Shown here: positions 1 through 8,948 of the stretch, piece after piece
Numbering within the stretch: position 1 is the first letter of the stretch
Layout of the letters: each line of letters opens with the position of its first letter
Source of the DNA: Hyphomicrobiales bacterium
GTDB lineage: Bacteria; Pseudomonadota; Alphaproteobacteria; Rhizobiales; Rhizobiaceae
NCBI GenBank assembly: GCA_900468805.1
Contig: UEIF01000007.1
Coordinates: forward strand, 1-64,000
Length of the DNA: 64,000 bases
Reading direction: 5' to 3'
The notes under the pieces: generated by a model
Databases searched by the model: none
Told to the model about the DNA's origin: nothing
Seen by the model: only the letters and a program-made list of their open reading frames with translations
Position numbers and translations under genes: made by a program

Positions 1-272
1 CAGAGCGCCTGGTCGATGCCGGAGATTGCCGACATATGGATGGCGCCGCCGCGATAGAAGCCGCCGCGATACATGACGGTCCAGTGGTCTTCGATCAAGA
101 AGGGATCCTTGCCGACAAGGTAGTCGGCAAGTTCGTGGACGGCTGCTTCGACGGTCAGTGCGCGGCCTTCGACAACCGGTTCGCCCCAGCCGACGATGCC
201 CTCATCGGTTTCGATCTTCAGAAACAGCCAGCGCGGCGGGACGATATAGGTGGTCAGTTTGGTGATCTTCAT
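1..272 (-). CDS. dgoD: D-galactonate dehydratase, N-terminal part (gene runs off the left end)
   Basis: The first 90 residues are read on the minus strand from ATG at 272, with no stop before the window edge. The protein begins [17 protein letters not shown] and continues through [18 protein letters not shown] and [19 protein letters not shown]. This matches my memory of E. coli DgoD nearly residue for residue. DgoD is an enolase-superfamily enzyme that dehydrates D-galactonate to 2-keto-3-deoxygalactonate in the De Ley-Doudoroff route. Only the N-terminal capping domain is present; the metal ligands and catalytic residues lie outside the window. It sits 70 bases downstream of a FadR-type regulator gene on the same strand, so the two are probably co-transcribed. 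Confidence 0.88.
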   Translation of the reverse strand, partial: MKITKLTTYIVPPRWLFLKIETDEGIVGWGEPVVEGRALTVEAAVHELADYLVGKDPFLIEDHWTVMYRGGFYRGGAIHMSAISGIDQAL

Positions 273-342
273 GGAAATCGTGCTTTCGTTTCGCTTCGTG
301 TTCCCATCGGCGAGCGCAGCCACCGATATTTTCTGAGTTCGG

Positions 343-1083
343 TTATTTCGTCCTGCCGGCCGCGGTGAGGTCGCGTTTGGCGAGGTCGAGAATTCGGTTG
401 ACGCAATCGCGCGCTTCTTTCGCGTCGCGCAAGCGGAGGGCCTCCACGACCTTGCCATGAAGGGCGATTGCTTCCCGGTGATCCGGCATGGCGAGGTTCG
501 ACGCGTGAAGCGCGAATTTCAGTGCGGCATGGATGGCGCCGGAGAGGCGATGGAAGACCTGGTTATGGCTCGCCTTGAGAAGCACGGTATGAAACAGGAG
601 ATCCGCCTCGGTGAAGGCCTCCGGATCGTCGCTTGCCGATTGCATGCGCTGCCAGGCTTCCTCAAGATCGGCGATCTCCTGGGCGCTCGCACGGCTTGCG
701 GCATATTCGGCCGCTGCCGGCTCGATCGTGCGGCGCGCCTCCAGGATACTCGCCAGCAGGTCGAAGTCGCCGAGATGCGGCCCCATCCACTCCAGCACAT
801 CCTGATCGAGGATGTTCCATTCGTCCTTGTCGCAGACGGTGGTGCCGATGCGCGGCTTGCCGCGTACAAGCCCCTTGGATTCCAGGACTTTCAGAGATTC
901 TCGGATGACGGTGCGGCTGACGCCATGGAGGTCGCAGAGGTCGTTTTCGCGCGGCAGGAGCGTACCGGCGGGGTACCGGTTGGCGCAGATATCCTCGGCA
1001 ATCGCCGCCGTCACGTTACGGCGGACGCGCGGCCGGCGCTCGGGCGCTGCGGTTTTCTCATCGCGTCTTGCTGCGGGCTGCAT
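343..1083 (-). CDS. GntR/FadR-family transcriptional regulator, DgoR-like
   Basis: This is a 246-residue regulator with a winged-helix domain at about residues 25-90 ([20 protein letters not shown], then [15 protein letters not shown]). An all-helical FCD ligand-binding domain follows, to about residue 235. The open frame extends to a TTG at 1131. I place the start at ATG 1083 because AGGA lies 8 bases upstream of it, and because the longer version would run through the operator palindrome at 1116-1154. In E. coli the galactonate operon is repressed by the FadR-family protein DgoR. Its position directly before dgoD suggests the same role here, with galactonate as the likely ligand; that function is inferred from position. 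Confidence 0.85.
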   Translation of the reverse strand: MQPAARRDEKTAAPERRPRVRRNVTAAIAEDICANRYPAGTLLPRENDLCDLHGVSRTVIRESLKVLESKGLVRGKPRIGTTVCDKDEWNILDQDVLEWMGPHLGDFDLLASILEARRTIEPAAAEYAASRASAQEIADLEEAWQRMQSASDDPEAFTEADLLFHTVLLKASHNQVFHRLSGAIHAALKFALHASNLAMPDHREAIALHGKVVEALRLRDAKEARDCVNRILDLAKRDLTAAGRTK

Positions 1084-1115
1084 CGGAAGGTTCCTCGTGG
1101 CCACGTCTTTTAAAG

Positions 1116-1154
1116 CAATCATCATACACAAGCAATCTTCTTGTATGATGATTG
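1116..1154. promoter_or_regulatory. 13-bp perfect inverted repeat, probable operator of the FadR-type regulator
   Basis: CAATCATCATACA (1116-1128) is repeated exactly as its reverse complement at 1142-1154, with 13 bases between. It lies just upstream of the regulator start chosen at 1083. Each arm contains GTATGAT-like sequence. FadR-type regulators commonly autoregulate from such sites. Confidence 0.6.
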
Positions 1155-1274
1155 GTATTCAATCTGATGTCGTCTTCCGCGGATAGAGGACTATATTGCC
1201 GGTCGGAAGGGCAGAACGTCCTTCGCGGTGGAGCGGCGCAACGCTTCGAAAATCAGTTGAAACAGGAGGACGGC

Positions 1275-1706
1275 ATGCAGATCAATCGCACAGGTTCGGC
1301 TCAGTGGTCGGGCGGTCTCAAGGACGGCAAGGGTCAGATCTCGACCCAGAGCGGCGCGCTGAGCAATTACCCCTATGGCTTCGCAAGCCGTTTCGAAGGC
1401 ATTGCCGGCACAAACCCGGAAGAGCTTATCGGCGCTGCCCATGCAGGCTGCTTCACCATGGCCCTGTCGCTGATCCTCGGCGAAGCCGGCCTCAAGGCCG
1501 ACCACATGGAAACATCTGCCAAGGTGACGCTTGAAAGCGTAGAGGGCGGTTTTGCCATCACCGCCATCCATCTGTCGCTGACCGGCAGCATTCCTGGCGC
1601 CGACCAGGCAAAGTTCGAAGAACTCGCCAACATGGCCAAGGCCGGTTGCCCGGTGTCCAAGGCGCTTTCGGCCGTTCCGATCACGCTCGACGTCAAGCTC
1701 GCCTGA
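1275..1706 (+). CDS. OsmC family peroxiredoxin-like protein
   Basis: The product has 143 residues, the usual size for the OsmC/Ohr superfamily. The conserved catalytic cysteines are Cys59 (AAHAGCFTMAL) and Cys125 (AKAGCPVSKAL). OsmC proteins reduce organic hydroperoxides, using a reactive Cys pair at the dimer interface, in the cytoplasm. The start is ATG 1275, preceded by AGGAGGA with 4 bases between; the open frame continues upstream without a comparable ribosome site. It is monocistronic: the regulator upstream is divergent and a strong terminator follows. The exact branch (OsmC or Ohr) cannot be settled by eye, but the HAGCF context favours OsmC. Confidence 0.88.
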   Translation: MQINRTGSAQWSGGLKDGKGQISTQSGALSNYPYGFASRFEGIAGTNPEELIGAAHAGCFTMALSLILGEAGLKADHMETSAKVTLESVEGGFAITAIHLSLTGSIPGADQAKFEELANMAKAGCPVSKALSAVPITLDVKLA

Positions 1707-1727
1707 TCCTTCCAGCGTTTCCAATCG

Positions 1728-1759
1728 AATGCCGCAGCCTTCCGGGCTGCGGCATTTTT
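1728..1759 (+). terminator. Rho-independent terminator of the osmC gene
   Basis: A 12-bp perfect stem, AATGCCGCAGCC (1728-1739) with GGCTGCGGCATT (1745-1756), has a 5-base loop and is followed by a T run. Confidence 0.85.
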
Positions 1760-1777
1760 GTTTGCAGCGCAAAATCA

Positions 1778-1837
1778 TTGACAAGTGAATGATGATATTT
1801 TACGAATGATGAAAATCGAAATTCGTCAGTCGTAAAA
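1778..1837 (+). promoter_or_regulatory. Promoter and TetR operator of the efflux operon
   Basis: A consensus -35 TTGACA lies at 1778-1783. Just downstream, over the expected -10 region, TTTTACGAATGA (1798-1809) is mirrored by TCAGTCGTAAAA (1826-1837) with one mismatch; ACGAAT/ATTCGT pairs lie inside. The palindrome ends 16 bases before the tetR start at 1854, the arrangement expected for autorepression. The -10 itself is not well matched. Confidence 0.5.
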
Positions 1838-1853
1838 AGTCAGGCCTGAAACC

Positions 1854-2462
1854 ATGATCGACATCGCGGAAACCACGCTGGACGTCACACGGCAGGAAAA
1901 TGTCACCCGTATTCTGGATGCCGCAGAGCGGCTCTTTCGCCACTACGGCTATTCCAAGACGACGGTTGCGGATGTGGCCCGCGATCTCGGCATGTCGCCC
2001 GCCAATATCTATCGCTTCTTTGCTTCCAAAGTTGAGATCCACCAGGCGATCTGTGGACGCATGTTGGCCGCCAGCTACGAGCTTGCAGTCAATATCTGCC
2101 ACCAGAACATCGGTGCTTCCGATCGGCTGCGCCAGTATGTGCGCAGCCAGTACCAGATGACGCTCGACACCATGCTCGACCAACAGAAGGTGCATGAGAT
2201 GGTGATCGTTGCGATCGAACGCGACTGGCATGTCATCGAGAAGCACATCGACTCCATTCACGCACTGATTGCCGACGTCATCCGTGATGGCATCGCTGCC
2301 GGTGAATTCGCCGACCAGGACCCCGAGGTAGCCTCCCGCTGCTTCGGGGCGGCGACCATCAATCTCTGCCATCCGCAGATGGTGGCCCAATGTCTTGCCA
2401 AGACAAACCGGGCGGCTGTGGACGAACTGATCGAATTTTCGATCAGGGCATTGAAAAAATAA
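1854..2462 (+). CDS. TetR/AcrR-family transcriptional regulator of the adjacent RND pump
   Basis: The product has 202 residues. The N-terminal TetR helix-turn-helix is clear at about residues 18-62 (ILDAAERLFRHYGYSKTTV, then LGMSPANIYRFFASK). The C-terminal part is the variable ligand-binding domain. It is the first gene of a three-gene run, 49 bases before the periplasmic adaptor gene and in the same direction. TetR proteins in this setting normally repress the pump until a substrate binds. The palindrome at 1798-1837 is the likely operator. The inducer is unknown. Confidence 0.88.
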   Translation: MIDIAETTLDVTRQENVTRILDAAERLFRHYGYSKTTVADVARDLGMSPANIYRFFASKVEIHQAICGRMLAASYELAVNICHQNIGASDRLRQYVRSQYQMTLDTMLDQQKVHEMVIVAIERDWHVIEKHIDSIHALIADVIRDGIAAGEFADQDPEVASRCFGAATINLCHPQMVAQCLAKTNRAAVDELIEFSIRALKK

Positions 2463-2511
2463 ACACTGCAAAAACCGTCAAGAAAACCCGAAACGATCAG
2501 GAGTGCGAAAG

Positions 2512-3651
2512 ATGTTTTCGCTCAAGGCCTTCAGCAATCGCATGCCGTCCGTCATGAGCTTCGCGCTCCTTGGCGCGGTCGGTCTTGGCGTCGCAGGCTG
2601 CACGGAAGAAAAGGCAGAGGTCAGGCAAGTCATCCGGCCGGTCAAGGTGGTCGAGATCGCCAAGGCCGGCGATACCCGCACGCTCGACTATTCCGGATCG
2701 GTAAGGGCGCGCACGGAAATGAATCTCGGCTTCCGCGTCGCCGGCAAGATTACCGAGCGTCTCGTCGATATCGGTCAGCAGGTGAAGCCGGGTGACGTTC
2801 TCGCCCGGATCGACTCGACCGACTACCAGCTTGCGGTGAAGACTGCAGACGCCAATCTCGCCGCCGCCGAGAAGGCCGTCGAGACGGCCGACATCGCCAA
2901 CCGCCGCGCCGAGCAGCTCTTCGACAAGAACGTCGCGCCGAAATCCCAGGTCGAACAGGCTTCGCTCAGCCATGACCAGGCGATTTCGAGTCGCGATGCT
3001 GCAGCGTCCGCGCTCGACCAGGCGAAGAACCAGGTGAGCTATACGGAACTCAAGGCGGACCATAGCGGTATCGTGACGACCATTAATGCCGATGTCGGAC
3101 AGGTCGTCGGATCTGGCACGCCCGTCGTTGCCGTTGCCGTCGATGGCGAGAAGGAAGTGCAGATCGCCGTGCCGGAAAACGATATCGCCCAGTTCAAGCC
3201 CGGCAAGACCGTGAAGGCGAGCTTCTGGTCTGATGACAAGCTTGTACATGAGGGCACCGTTCGTGAGGTCGCGGGTAGCGCCGACCAGCAGTCTCGTACC
3301 TTCGCTGTGCGTGTCAGCCTGCCGAACGATCCGCGTGTGCTACTCGGCATGACCGCGACGATCGAAGCCGATGTCAGCAATACGAACACCTATGTTTCCA
3401 TCCCGCTCAGCGCGCTGGCGCAGAAGGACGGCAAGAAGGTCGTCTGGACCGTCGATCGCGGAACGGCGACCGTGCACTCCCGCGGCATCGAAGTCGCCGA
3501 TTTCACCGGCGACGGGGTTCGTGTCGCCAAGGGGCTCGATAGCGGCGATCTCGTCGTGGCCGCCGGTACACAATTCATGAGCGAAAATCTGAAGGTTAAA
3601 CTTCCCGATCAGCAATCGGCTGCCGCCGAAACGGACGCAACCGTCCGCTGA
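2512..3651 (+). CDS. RND efflux periplasmic adaptor lipoprotein (membrane fusion protein)
   Basis: The product has 379 residues. The N-terminus is a lipoprotein signal peptide ending in the lipobox VAGC at about Cys30. Next comes a biotinyl-lipoyl-like half (ERLVDIGQQVKPGDVLARID), an alpha-helical hairpin (about residues 95-165), the second lipoyl half (TELKADHSGIVTTI), then beta-barrel and membrane-proximal domains. It bridges the inner-membrane RND pump to a TolC-type channel. The frame opens at GTG 2503, but AGGAG at 2499-2503 sits 8 bases before ATG 2512, so I take the latter. The pump gene follows after 26 bases. No outer-membrane channel gene is present in the window, so the system probably borrows TolC. 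Confidence 0.9.
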   Translation: MFSLKAFSNRMPSVMSFALLGAVGLGVAGCTEEKAEVRQVIRPVKVVEIAKAGDTRTLDYSGSVRARTEMNLGFRVAGKITERLVDIGQQVKPGDVLARIDSTDYQLAVKTADANLAAAEKAVETADIANRRAEQLFDKNVAPKSQVEQASLSHDQAISSRDAAASALDQAKNQVSYTELKADHSGIVTTINADVGQVVGSGTPVVAVAVDGEKEVQIAVPENDIAQFKPGKTVKASFWSDDKLVHEGTVREVAGSADQQSRTFAVRVSLPNDPRVLLGMTATIEADVSNTNTYVSIPLSALAQKDGKKVVWTVDRGTATVHSRGIEVADFTGDGVRVAKGLDSGDLVVAAGTQFMSENLKVKLPDQQSAAAETDATVR

Positions 3652-3677
3652 ACGGCTGATAGAGAGGGAACAGGATC

Positions 3678-6600
3678 ATGGATGCCAACACCACTGAAAA
3701 GCGCCCCTTCAATCTTTCGCGCTGGGCGATCGGCCATCCGAGCATCGCGCGCTTCCTTTTCGGGCTGATCCTGATCACCGGCGTGCTCGGCCTGACGCGC
3801 ATGGGCCAGAAGGAAGATCCGGACTTCACTTTCCGCGTCATGGTCGTCCAGGCGATTTGGCCGGGCGCTTCCCTTCAGGACATGGAAGACCAGGTCACCA
3901 ACAAGATCGAGCGGAAGCTGCAGGAAACGCCGCATCTCGACTGGGTGAAGTCCTATACGCGTGCCGGCAGCACGATCATCACCGTGCAGGTGAAGGGCGA
4001 TACGGATTCCGCCCAGGTCGCCGATGCCTTCTACCAGGTGCGCAAGAAGGTCGGCGATATCAACGGCGACCTGCCGCAGGGGTTGCTCGGCCCGTATTTC
4101 AACGACGAATTCGGCGATACTTTCATCACGCTGCATTCGATCAGCGGCGACGGCTATTCCTATCCTGAGCTGAAAAAGTACGCGATCCAGGCGCGTGACA
4201 TGCTGCTGACGACGCCGGGTGTCGAAAAGGCCGTCATCATCGGCGACCAGCCGGAGAAGATCTATATCGACGTCTCCTCCAAGGCGCTCGCCGAGCGCGG
4301 CCTGACGATCCCTGACCTGCAGAACGCCATCAAGGGCCAGAATGCCGTCGATCCGGCCGGCAACGTCGATACCGGCTTGCGTTCGGTGCGTATTTCGGTT
4401 GAAGGCAACGTCCATAAGGTCGAGGATATCCGTGAACTCCGCCTGCGCTCCGGCAATCAGGTGACGCGCCTTGGCGATATCGCCACCGTCACCTCCGGCC
4501 TCGAAGACCCCTATCAGCGCAAGTACCGCTATAACGGGCACGAGAGCGTGCAGGTCGGCGTCGTCATGGCCAAGGGTTTCAAGGTCACTGACGTCGGCAA
4601 GGACGTGGACGCGACCTACAAACGCTTCGAGGACTCGCTGCCTTACGGCGTCTCTGTCGACCAGATCTCCAACCAGCCTGACGTCGTGACCGATGCGGTC
4701 AGCGAATTCATGCATGCGCTCGGCGAAGCTCTTGCCATCGTACTCATCGTCTCGTTCCTGTCGATCGGCTGGCGTTCGGGTCTTGTCATCGCCATTGCCA
4801 TTCCGCTGGTGTTGGCCGCGACCTTCGCCATCATGTACGAGCTTGGTATCGACCTGCAGCGCATTTCGCTCGGCGCACTCATCATCGCGCTCGGCCTGCT
4901 TGTGGACGATGCAATGATCGTCGTCGAATTGATGGAGCGAAAGCTCGAGGAAGGTCTCGTCAAGATCGACGCGGCGAGCTTCGCCTATTCCTCGACCGCT
5001 TTCCCGATGCTGACGGGTACGCTGATCACCACGGCCGGCTTCATTCCCGTCGGCTTTGCCGCATCGACGGCAGGCGAATATGTGCGCTCGCTCTTCTATG
5101 TCGTCGGCATCGCGCTGGTGACTTCCTGGTTCGTGGCTGTCTATTTCACGCCGTGGCTCGGCTACATGATCCTCAAGCAGCGCAAGCATGCCGGTGAACA
5201 TCACGACGTGTTCGACACCCGCTTCTATCGCGGCCTGCGCCGCACGGTCGGCTGGGCGGTGCGCCATCGTGTCATCGTACTTGCGCTGACGCTTGCCACT
5301 TTTGTCACCAGCCTGTGGAGCTTCCAGTTCATTCCGCAGAACTTCTTCCCGCAGTCCTCCCGTCCGGAAATCCTCGTCGATCTCTGGCTGCCCGAAGGCA
5401 CGAGCATCAAGCAGGTGGAAGTCGAGGCCAAGGCGCTGGAAGCCAAGATGATGGACGATCCGGACAAGAAGTTCATCGCCACCTATATCGGCGAGGGCGC
5501 GCCGCGCTTCTTCCTGCCGCTCGACCAGCAGCTTAGCAACCCGAACTATGCACAACTCCTGATCATGGCCAATGACGAACCGGCGCGCGAGCGGCTGATC
5601 ACAAAGCTCCGGACAATCCTCGCGGAAGATTTCCCCGACATCCGCGGCAAGGTCGACCGCCTCTTCCTTGGCCCGCCCACGGGCTGGCCGGTGCAGATGC
5701 GTGTCATGGGTCCCGATCGTGCCGAAGTGCGCAGGATTGCCGACCAGGTGAAGGAACGCTTTACGAAAGATCCGATACTCGGCGCTGTCCACGACGACTG
5801 GCTGGAGCCGGTGCCGGCTATGAAGCTGGTCATCGACCAGGACCGTGCCCGCGCGCTCGGCGTCACCTCGCAGCGTGTCCGCCAGATGTTGCAGACCGCC
5901 ATGTCAGGCGCACCGCTCGACGACTTCCGCGACGGTGAGGAGACGGTCTCGATCGTCGCTCGCGAGCCGGATGCGAACCGCTCGCTGCTTTCGGCCGTCA
6001 ACTCGGTCTATGTACCGACGGATTTCGGCGGCTTCGTTCCGGTATCGCAGATCGCCAAGGTCGTACCTGTCGTTGAACAGGGCCTCGAATGGCGGCGCGA
6101 CCGCCTGCCGACGATATCGGTGCGTGCGACCCTGCCTGACGATGTCCAGTCGAACGACGTCGTGACCAAGCTCTATAACGACATGCAGGACCTGCGCGAC
6201 AGCCTGCCTGCCGGTTACAAGATCGAGATCCAGGGTGGCGCCGAGGATTCGGCGGAAAGCCAGGCCTCGATTGCCGCCAAGGCACCGATCATGCTTGTTG
6301 TCATCATGATCCTGCTGATGATCCAGCTGCAGCACTTCGGCAAGGCGATGCTGGTCTTCGCGACCGGTCCGCTCGGCATCATCGGTGCCGCCTCGGCCCT
6401 GCTCATCAGCGGCGCACCCTTCGGCTTCGTGGCGATCCTCGGCGTCATCGCGCTACTTGGCATCATCATCCGCAACTCGATCATCCTCGTCGACCAGATC
6501 GACCAGAATATCAAGGCAGGCATGCACAGGCACGAGGCGATCATCGGCGCGGCCGTGAACCGCTTCAGGCCGATCACGCTGACGGCGCTGACGGCCGTGC

Positions 6601-6824
6601 TGGCGCTGATCCCGATTTCGCGCGGTGTCTTCTGGGGTCCGCTTGCTTACGCCATGATGGGCGGCATCCTGGTCGCCACCGTTCTGACCATCCTCGTGCT
6701 GCCGGCCGGCTATGCCTTGTTCTTTGGCCGCGAGCCAAAGGCGAAGGATGCAGGAAATGCCAATGCCAACCAGGAAGAGGCGGATGAGGACATGCACCAT
6801 CCGCCGGCATTGGCAGCCGAATGA
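3678..6824 (+). CDS. RND-family multidrug efflux transporter, inner-membrane pump
   Basis: The product has 1048 residues, full length for a hydrophobe/amphiphile RND pump (AcrB class), with the usual duplicated layout of one membrane helix, a large periplasmic loop and a helix bundle. The proton-relay Asp-Asp pair is present in the fourth helix (ALGLLVDDAMIVVELMERK). In the tenth helix the AcrB Lys940 position appears to be Arg (LGIIIRNSIILVDQIDQ), with RFRPITLTAL in helix 11. The Lys-to-Arg change recurs in one branch of this family, so it is probably functional. The pump exports hydrophobic compounds using the proton gradient, as a trimer with the adaptor encoded just upstream. Substrate is unknown. 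Confidence 0.92.
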   Translation: MDANTTEKRPFNLSRWAIGHPSIARFLFGLILITGVLGLTRMGQKEDPDFTFRVMVVQAIWPGASLQDMEDQVTNKIERKLQETPHLDWVKSYTRAGSTIITVQVKGDTDSAQVADAFYQVRKKVGDINGDLPQGLLGPYFNDEFGDTFITLHSISGDGYSYPELKKYAIQARDMLLTTPGVEKAVIIGDQPEKIYIDVSSKALAERGLTIPDLQNAIKGQNAVDPAGNVDTGLRSVRISVEGNVHKVEDIRELRLRSGNQVTRLGDIATVTSGLEDPYQRKYRYNGHESVQVGVVMAKGFKVTDVGKDVDATYKRFEDSLPYGVSVDQISNQPDVVTDAVSEFMHALGEALAIVLIVSFLSIGWRSGLVIAIAIPLVLAATFAIMYELGIDLQRISLGALIIALGLLVDDAMIVVELMERKLEEGLVKIDAASFAYSSTAFPMLTGTLITTAGFIPVGFAASTAGEYVRSLFYVVGIALVTSWFVAVYFTPWLGYMILKQRKHAGEHHDVFDTRFYRGLRRTVGWAVRHRVIVLALTLATFVTSLWSFQFIPQNFFPQSSRPEILVDLWLPEGTSIKQVEVEAKALEAKMMDDPDKKFIATYIGEGAPRFFLPLDQQLSNPNYAQLLIMANDEPARERLITKLRTILAEDFPDIRGKVDRLFLGPPTGWPVQMRVMGPDRAEVRRIADQVKERFTKDPILGAVHDDWLEPVPAMKLVIDQDRARALGVTSQRVRQMLQTAMSGAPLDDFRDGEETVSIVAREPDANRSLLSAVNSVYVPTDFGGFVPVSQIAKVVPVVEQGLEWRRDRLPTISVRATLPDDVQSNDVVTKLYNDMQDLRDSLPAGYKIEIQGGAEDSAESQASIAAKAPIMLVVIMILLMIQLQHFGKAMLVFATGPLGIIGAASALLISGAPFGFVAILGVIALLGIIIRNSIILVDQIDQNIKAGMHRHEAIIGAAVNRFRPITLTALTAVLALIPISRGVFWGPLAYAMMGGILVATVLTILVLPAGYALFFGREPKAKDAGNANANQEEADEDMHHPPALAAE

Positions 6825-6825
6825 C

Positions 6826-6856
6826 AAAATGGCGCGGTTTCGACCGCGCCATTTTT
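6826..6856 (+). terminator. Terminator of the RND efflux operon
   Basis: A 13-bp perfect stem (AAAATGGCGCGGT at 6826-6838, mirrored at 6843-6855) closes on a TTCG tetraloop and ends in a T run. It begins 2 bases after the pump stop codon. Confidence 0.92.
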
Positions 6857-6965
6857 GTTTCAGCCCCTCTTTCGTGCCTTCAAATTGTCAAGCCGTGAAA
6901 GCATGTGAGGAGAGGGTGACGCTAAACGGGAGTAAAGATCGCCCTATATAAGTTGGGGGGAGGAC

Positions 6966-8885
6966 ATGACTGTGGCAGATTACCATCTGGAAGCAAGCTG
7001 GAGCCCGGTCGAAGGAAGCTTTGGACGCCTCACCTTCACGCTCTTCAATCTTTCCACTCAACCGCTTTCCGGCTTTACGCTTGCCTATACATCGCTTATC
7101 CGCCTGGCAGACAAACATGTGGCCGAGGACGCCACGCTCAAGCGCCGGGTTGCGAATTTCCATGAGTTTTCGCCGCCGTCGGGCCTCACAATCAAGCCGG
7201 GACGCAGCTGGCACTTCACCGTGGAAGGCCTGACGAACGGCCCGAAGCACGTGACGTCGGGTATCAAATCCGCCTATCTCACGCTTGCCGATGGCCGGCA
7301 TGCGCCCGTCAGCTTCGGCGATCTGATGCTTGACGGTGCGGAGCGCGGTGAATTGCCGGAGCTTTTGCCGAAGGGCGAGGTGACAGAGCCCTTTTCGCTG
7401 CTGCCCTGGCCGTTGTTCCTGTCATTGCGACCGGACGATATGCCGCCCGTTGCGCTTTATCCGGCAGCCGGCTCGAGCGTCAAGAATATCAAGGCCGTGG
7501 CGAAGGTGCTCGCTCTTTACCAGCGGCTCTTCCCGGCGGACAACGTGCCTTTCGCGCTGCAGCCGGTTCAGGGGGGGCGGCAGATCCGCTTCAAGGGGGA
7601 ATCCTCGATTATGGAGGCGGCCTATGAGCTACGCTTCACGGCACAGGAGATCATTCTTGGTACCGACGATGCGGCCGGGCTGCTCTACGGGCTGATCAGT
7701 CTTGCGCAACTGCTGCATGGCGCGCGCCACGATCCGGAAACCTTCCAGTTTCCGGTCTTCGGCACTATCGCCGATCAGCCCCGCTACGAATGGCGCGGCT
7801 GCCATCTCGATGTCAGCCGGCAGTTCTATCCGGTTGCGGATGTCGAACGGCTGATCGATATCCTTGCCTGGAACAAGCTCAATATTTTCCACTGGCATCT
7901 GACCGACGATGAAGCCTGGCGGCTGGAGATCAAGGCCTATCCTGGGCTTACGGAGATCGGCGCAAAGCGTGGGCCTGGCGAGGTTCTGGTGCCGCAGCTC
8001 GGCGACGGCGCAGAGCCGCGATCGGGATTTTATAGCCAGGATGATGTCCGCCGGATCGTTGCCCATGCAGGCGTGCTGCGCGTCGAAGTCGTGCCGGAGA
8101 TCGATATACCCGGTCATAGCACTGCAGCACTTCTCTCCCTGCCGCAGCTCGTCGACGGGCAGGAGAAACCGAACGGCTACCAGTCGGTGCAGGGCTATCC
8201 CAACAATGCGCTCAATCCTGCGGTCGAATTCACTTACGAATTCCTCGGCAAGGTGTTCGATGAAATGCTTCCGCTTTTTCCGTCCGGCTATATCCATATC
8301 GGCGGGGATGAGGTGCCACACGGTTCCTGGCTGGCCTCGCCGGCCTGTACGGCGCTGATGGAGCGGGAGAAGCTTGCGGGTACAGCCGAGCTGCAGTCTT
8401 ATTTCCTGCGGCGGATCAAGGCGATGCTTTCCGAGCGCGGCAAGAAGCTTGCCGGCTGGAACGAGGTTTCGCATGGCGGCGGCGTCGATCGCGAGGGCAC
8501 GCTGCTGATGGCCTGGGAAAAGCCGGAGGTCGGCATCGAACTGGCGAGCGAAGGCTACGATATCGTCATGACACCGGGGCAGGCCTATTATCTCGATATG
8601 GCACAGGCAGAAGGTTGGGGAGAGCCGGGTGCGAGCTGGGCCGGCTTCACGCCACCGGAAAAGACCTATGCCTATGAGGCCGAAGGCGAATTGCCGGAAG
8701 AGCTAAGAGGCCGGATGCGTGGCATCCAGGCCTGCATCTGGGGCGAGAATTTCGTCTCTCGCGCCTATTTCAACCGGCTGGTTTTCCCGCGGCTGCCTGC
8801 CGTTGCGGAAGCAGCCTGGACGCCTTGCCTGCGCAAGAACTGGCTGCGCTTTGCCGCGATCGTCCGGATGTGGCCGACACTTTAG
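6966..8885 (+). CDS. Beta-N-acetylhexosaminidase, glycoside hydrolase family 20
   Basis: The product has 639 residues. After an N-terminal beta-sandwich region and the GH20b-like domain (about residues 140-260) comes the TIM barrel, starting at about YEWRGCHLDVSRQFYP. The catalytic Asp448-Glu449 pair is in HIGGDEVP. GH20 enzymes remove terminal beta-linked GlcNAc or GalNAc by substrate-assisted catalysis. No signal peptide is visible, so it probably acts in the cytoplasm on imported chito-oligosaccharides or recycled wall fragments. The start ATG 6966 has GGGGGGAGG close upstream. The convergent neighbour is a ROK kinase that could phosphorylate the sugar released. Confidence 0.92.
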   Translation: MTVADYHLEASWSPVEGSFGRLTFTLFNLSTQPLSGFTLAYTSLIRLADKHVAEDATLKRRVANFHEFSPPSGLTIKPGRSWHFTVEGLTNGPKHVTSGIKSAYLTLADGRHAPVSFGDLMLDGAERGELPELLPKGEVTEPFSLLPWPLFLSLRPDDMPPVALYPAAGSSVKNIKAVAKVLALYQRLFPADNVPFALQPVQGGRQIRFKGESSIMEAAYELRFTAQEIILGTDDAAGLLYGLISLAQLLHGARHDPETFQFPVFGTIADQPRYEWRGCHLDVSRQFYPVADVERLIDILAWNKLNIFHWHLTDDEAWRLEIKAYPGLTEIGAKRGPGEVLVPQLGDGAEPRSGFYSQDDVRRIVAHAGVLRVEVVPEIDIPGHSTAALLSLPQLVDGQEKPNGYQSVQGYPNNALNPAVEFTYEFLGKVFDEMLPLFPSGYIHIGGDEVPHGSWLASPACTALMEREKLAGTAELQSYFLRRIKAMLSERGKKLAGWNEVSHGGGVDREGTLLMAWEKPEVGIELASEGYDIVMTPGQAYYLDMAQAEGWGEPGASWAGFTPPEKTYAYEAEGELPEELRGRMRGIQACIWGENFVSRAYFNRLVFPRLPAVAEAAWTPCLRKNWLRFAAIVRMWPTL

Positions 8886-8898
8886 AGCTCTGCTTTCC

Positions 8899-8948
8899 CG
8901 CCATTCCGGACGCAAAACCGCTGCGCACTTTAGCTGGAATTGCTTTAG
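8899..8948. repeat. Intergenic repeat, imperfect palindrome (copy 1)
   Basis: This stretch between two convergent genes has ATTCCGGACGCAAAACCGCT on the left and CTGGAATTGCTTTA on the right, with ATTCC/GGAAT as arms. A related sequence sits at about 21818-21866, also between convergent genes. I recall similar 45-50 bp sequences scattered in Rhizobiaceae genomes; this needs a genome count. Confidence 0.45.

Noticed and set aside
3609-5792. A 727-codon open frame antisense to the RND pump
   Set aside because: It is rich in Arg, Asp, His and Gly with no domain, and lies opposite a full-length pump gene; GC-rich codon use on the plus strand creates such frames.
3678-6824. Arg in place of the AcrB Lys940 proton-relay residue as a possible inactive pump
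   Set aside because: Arg at this place recurs in a branch of RND pumps, and the Asp-Asp pair is intact, so it is probably normal.
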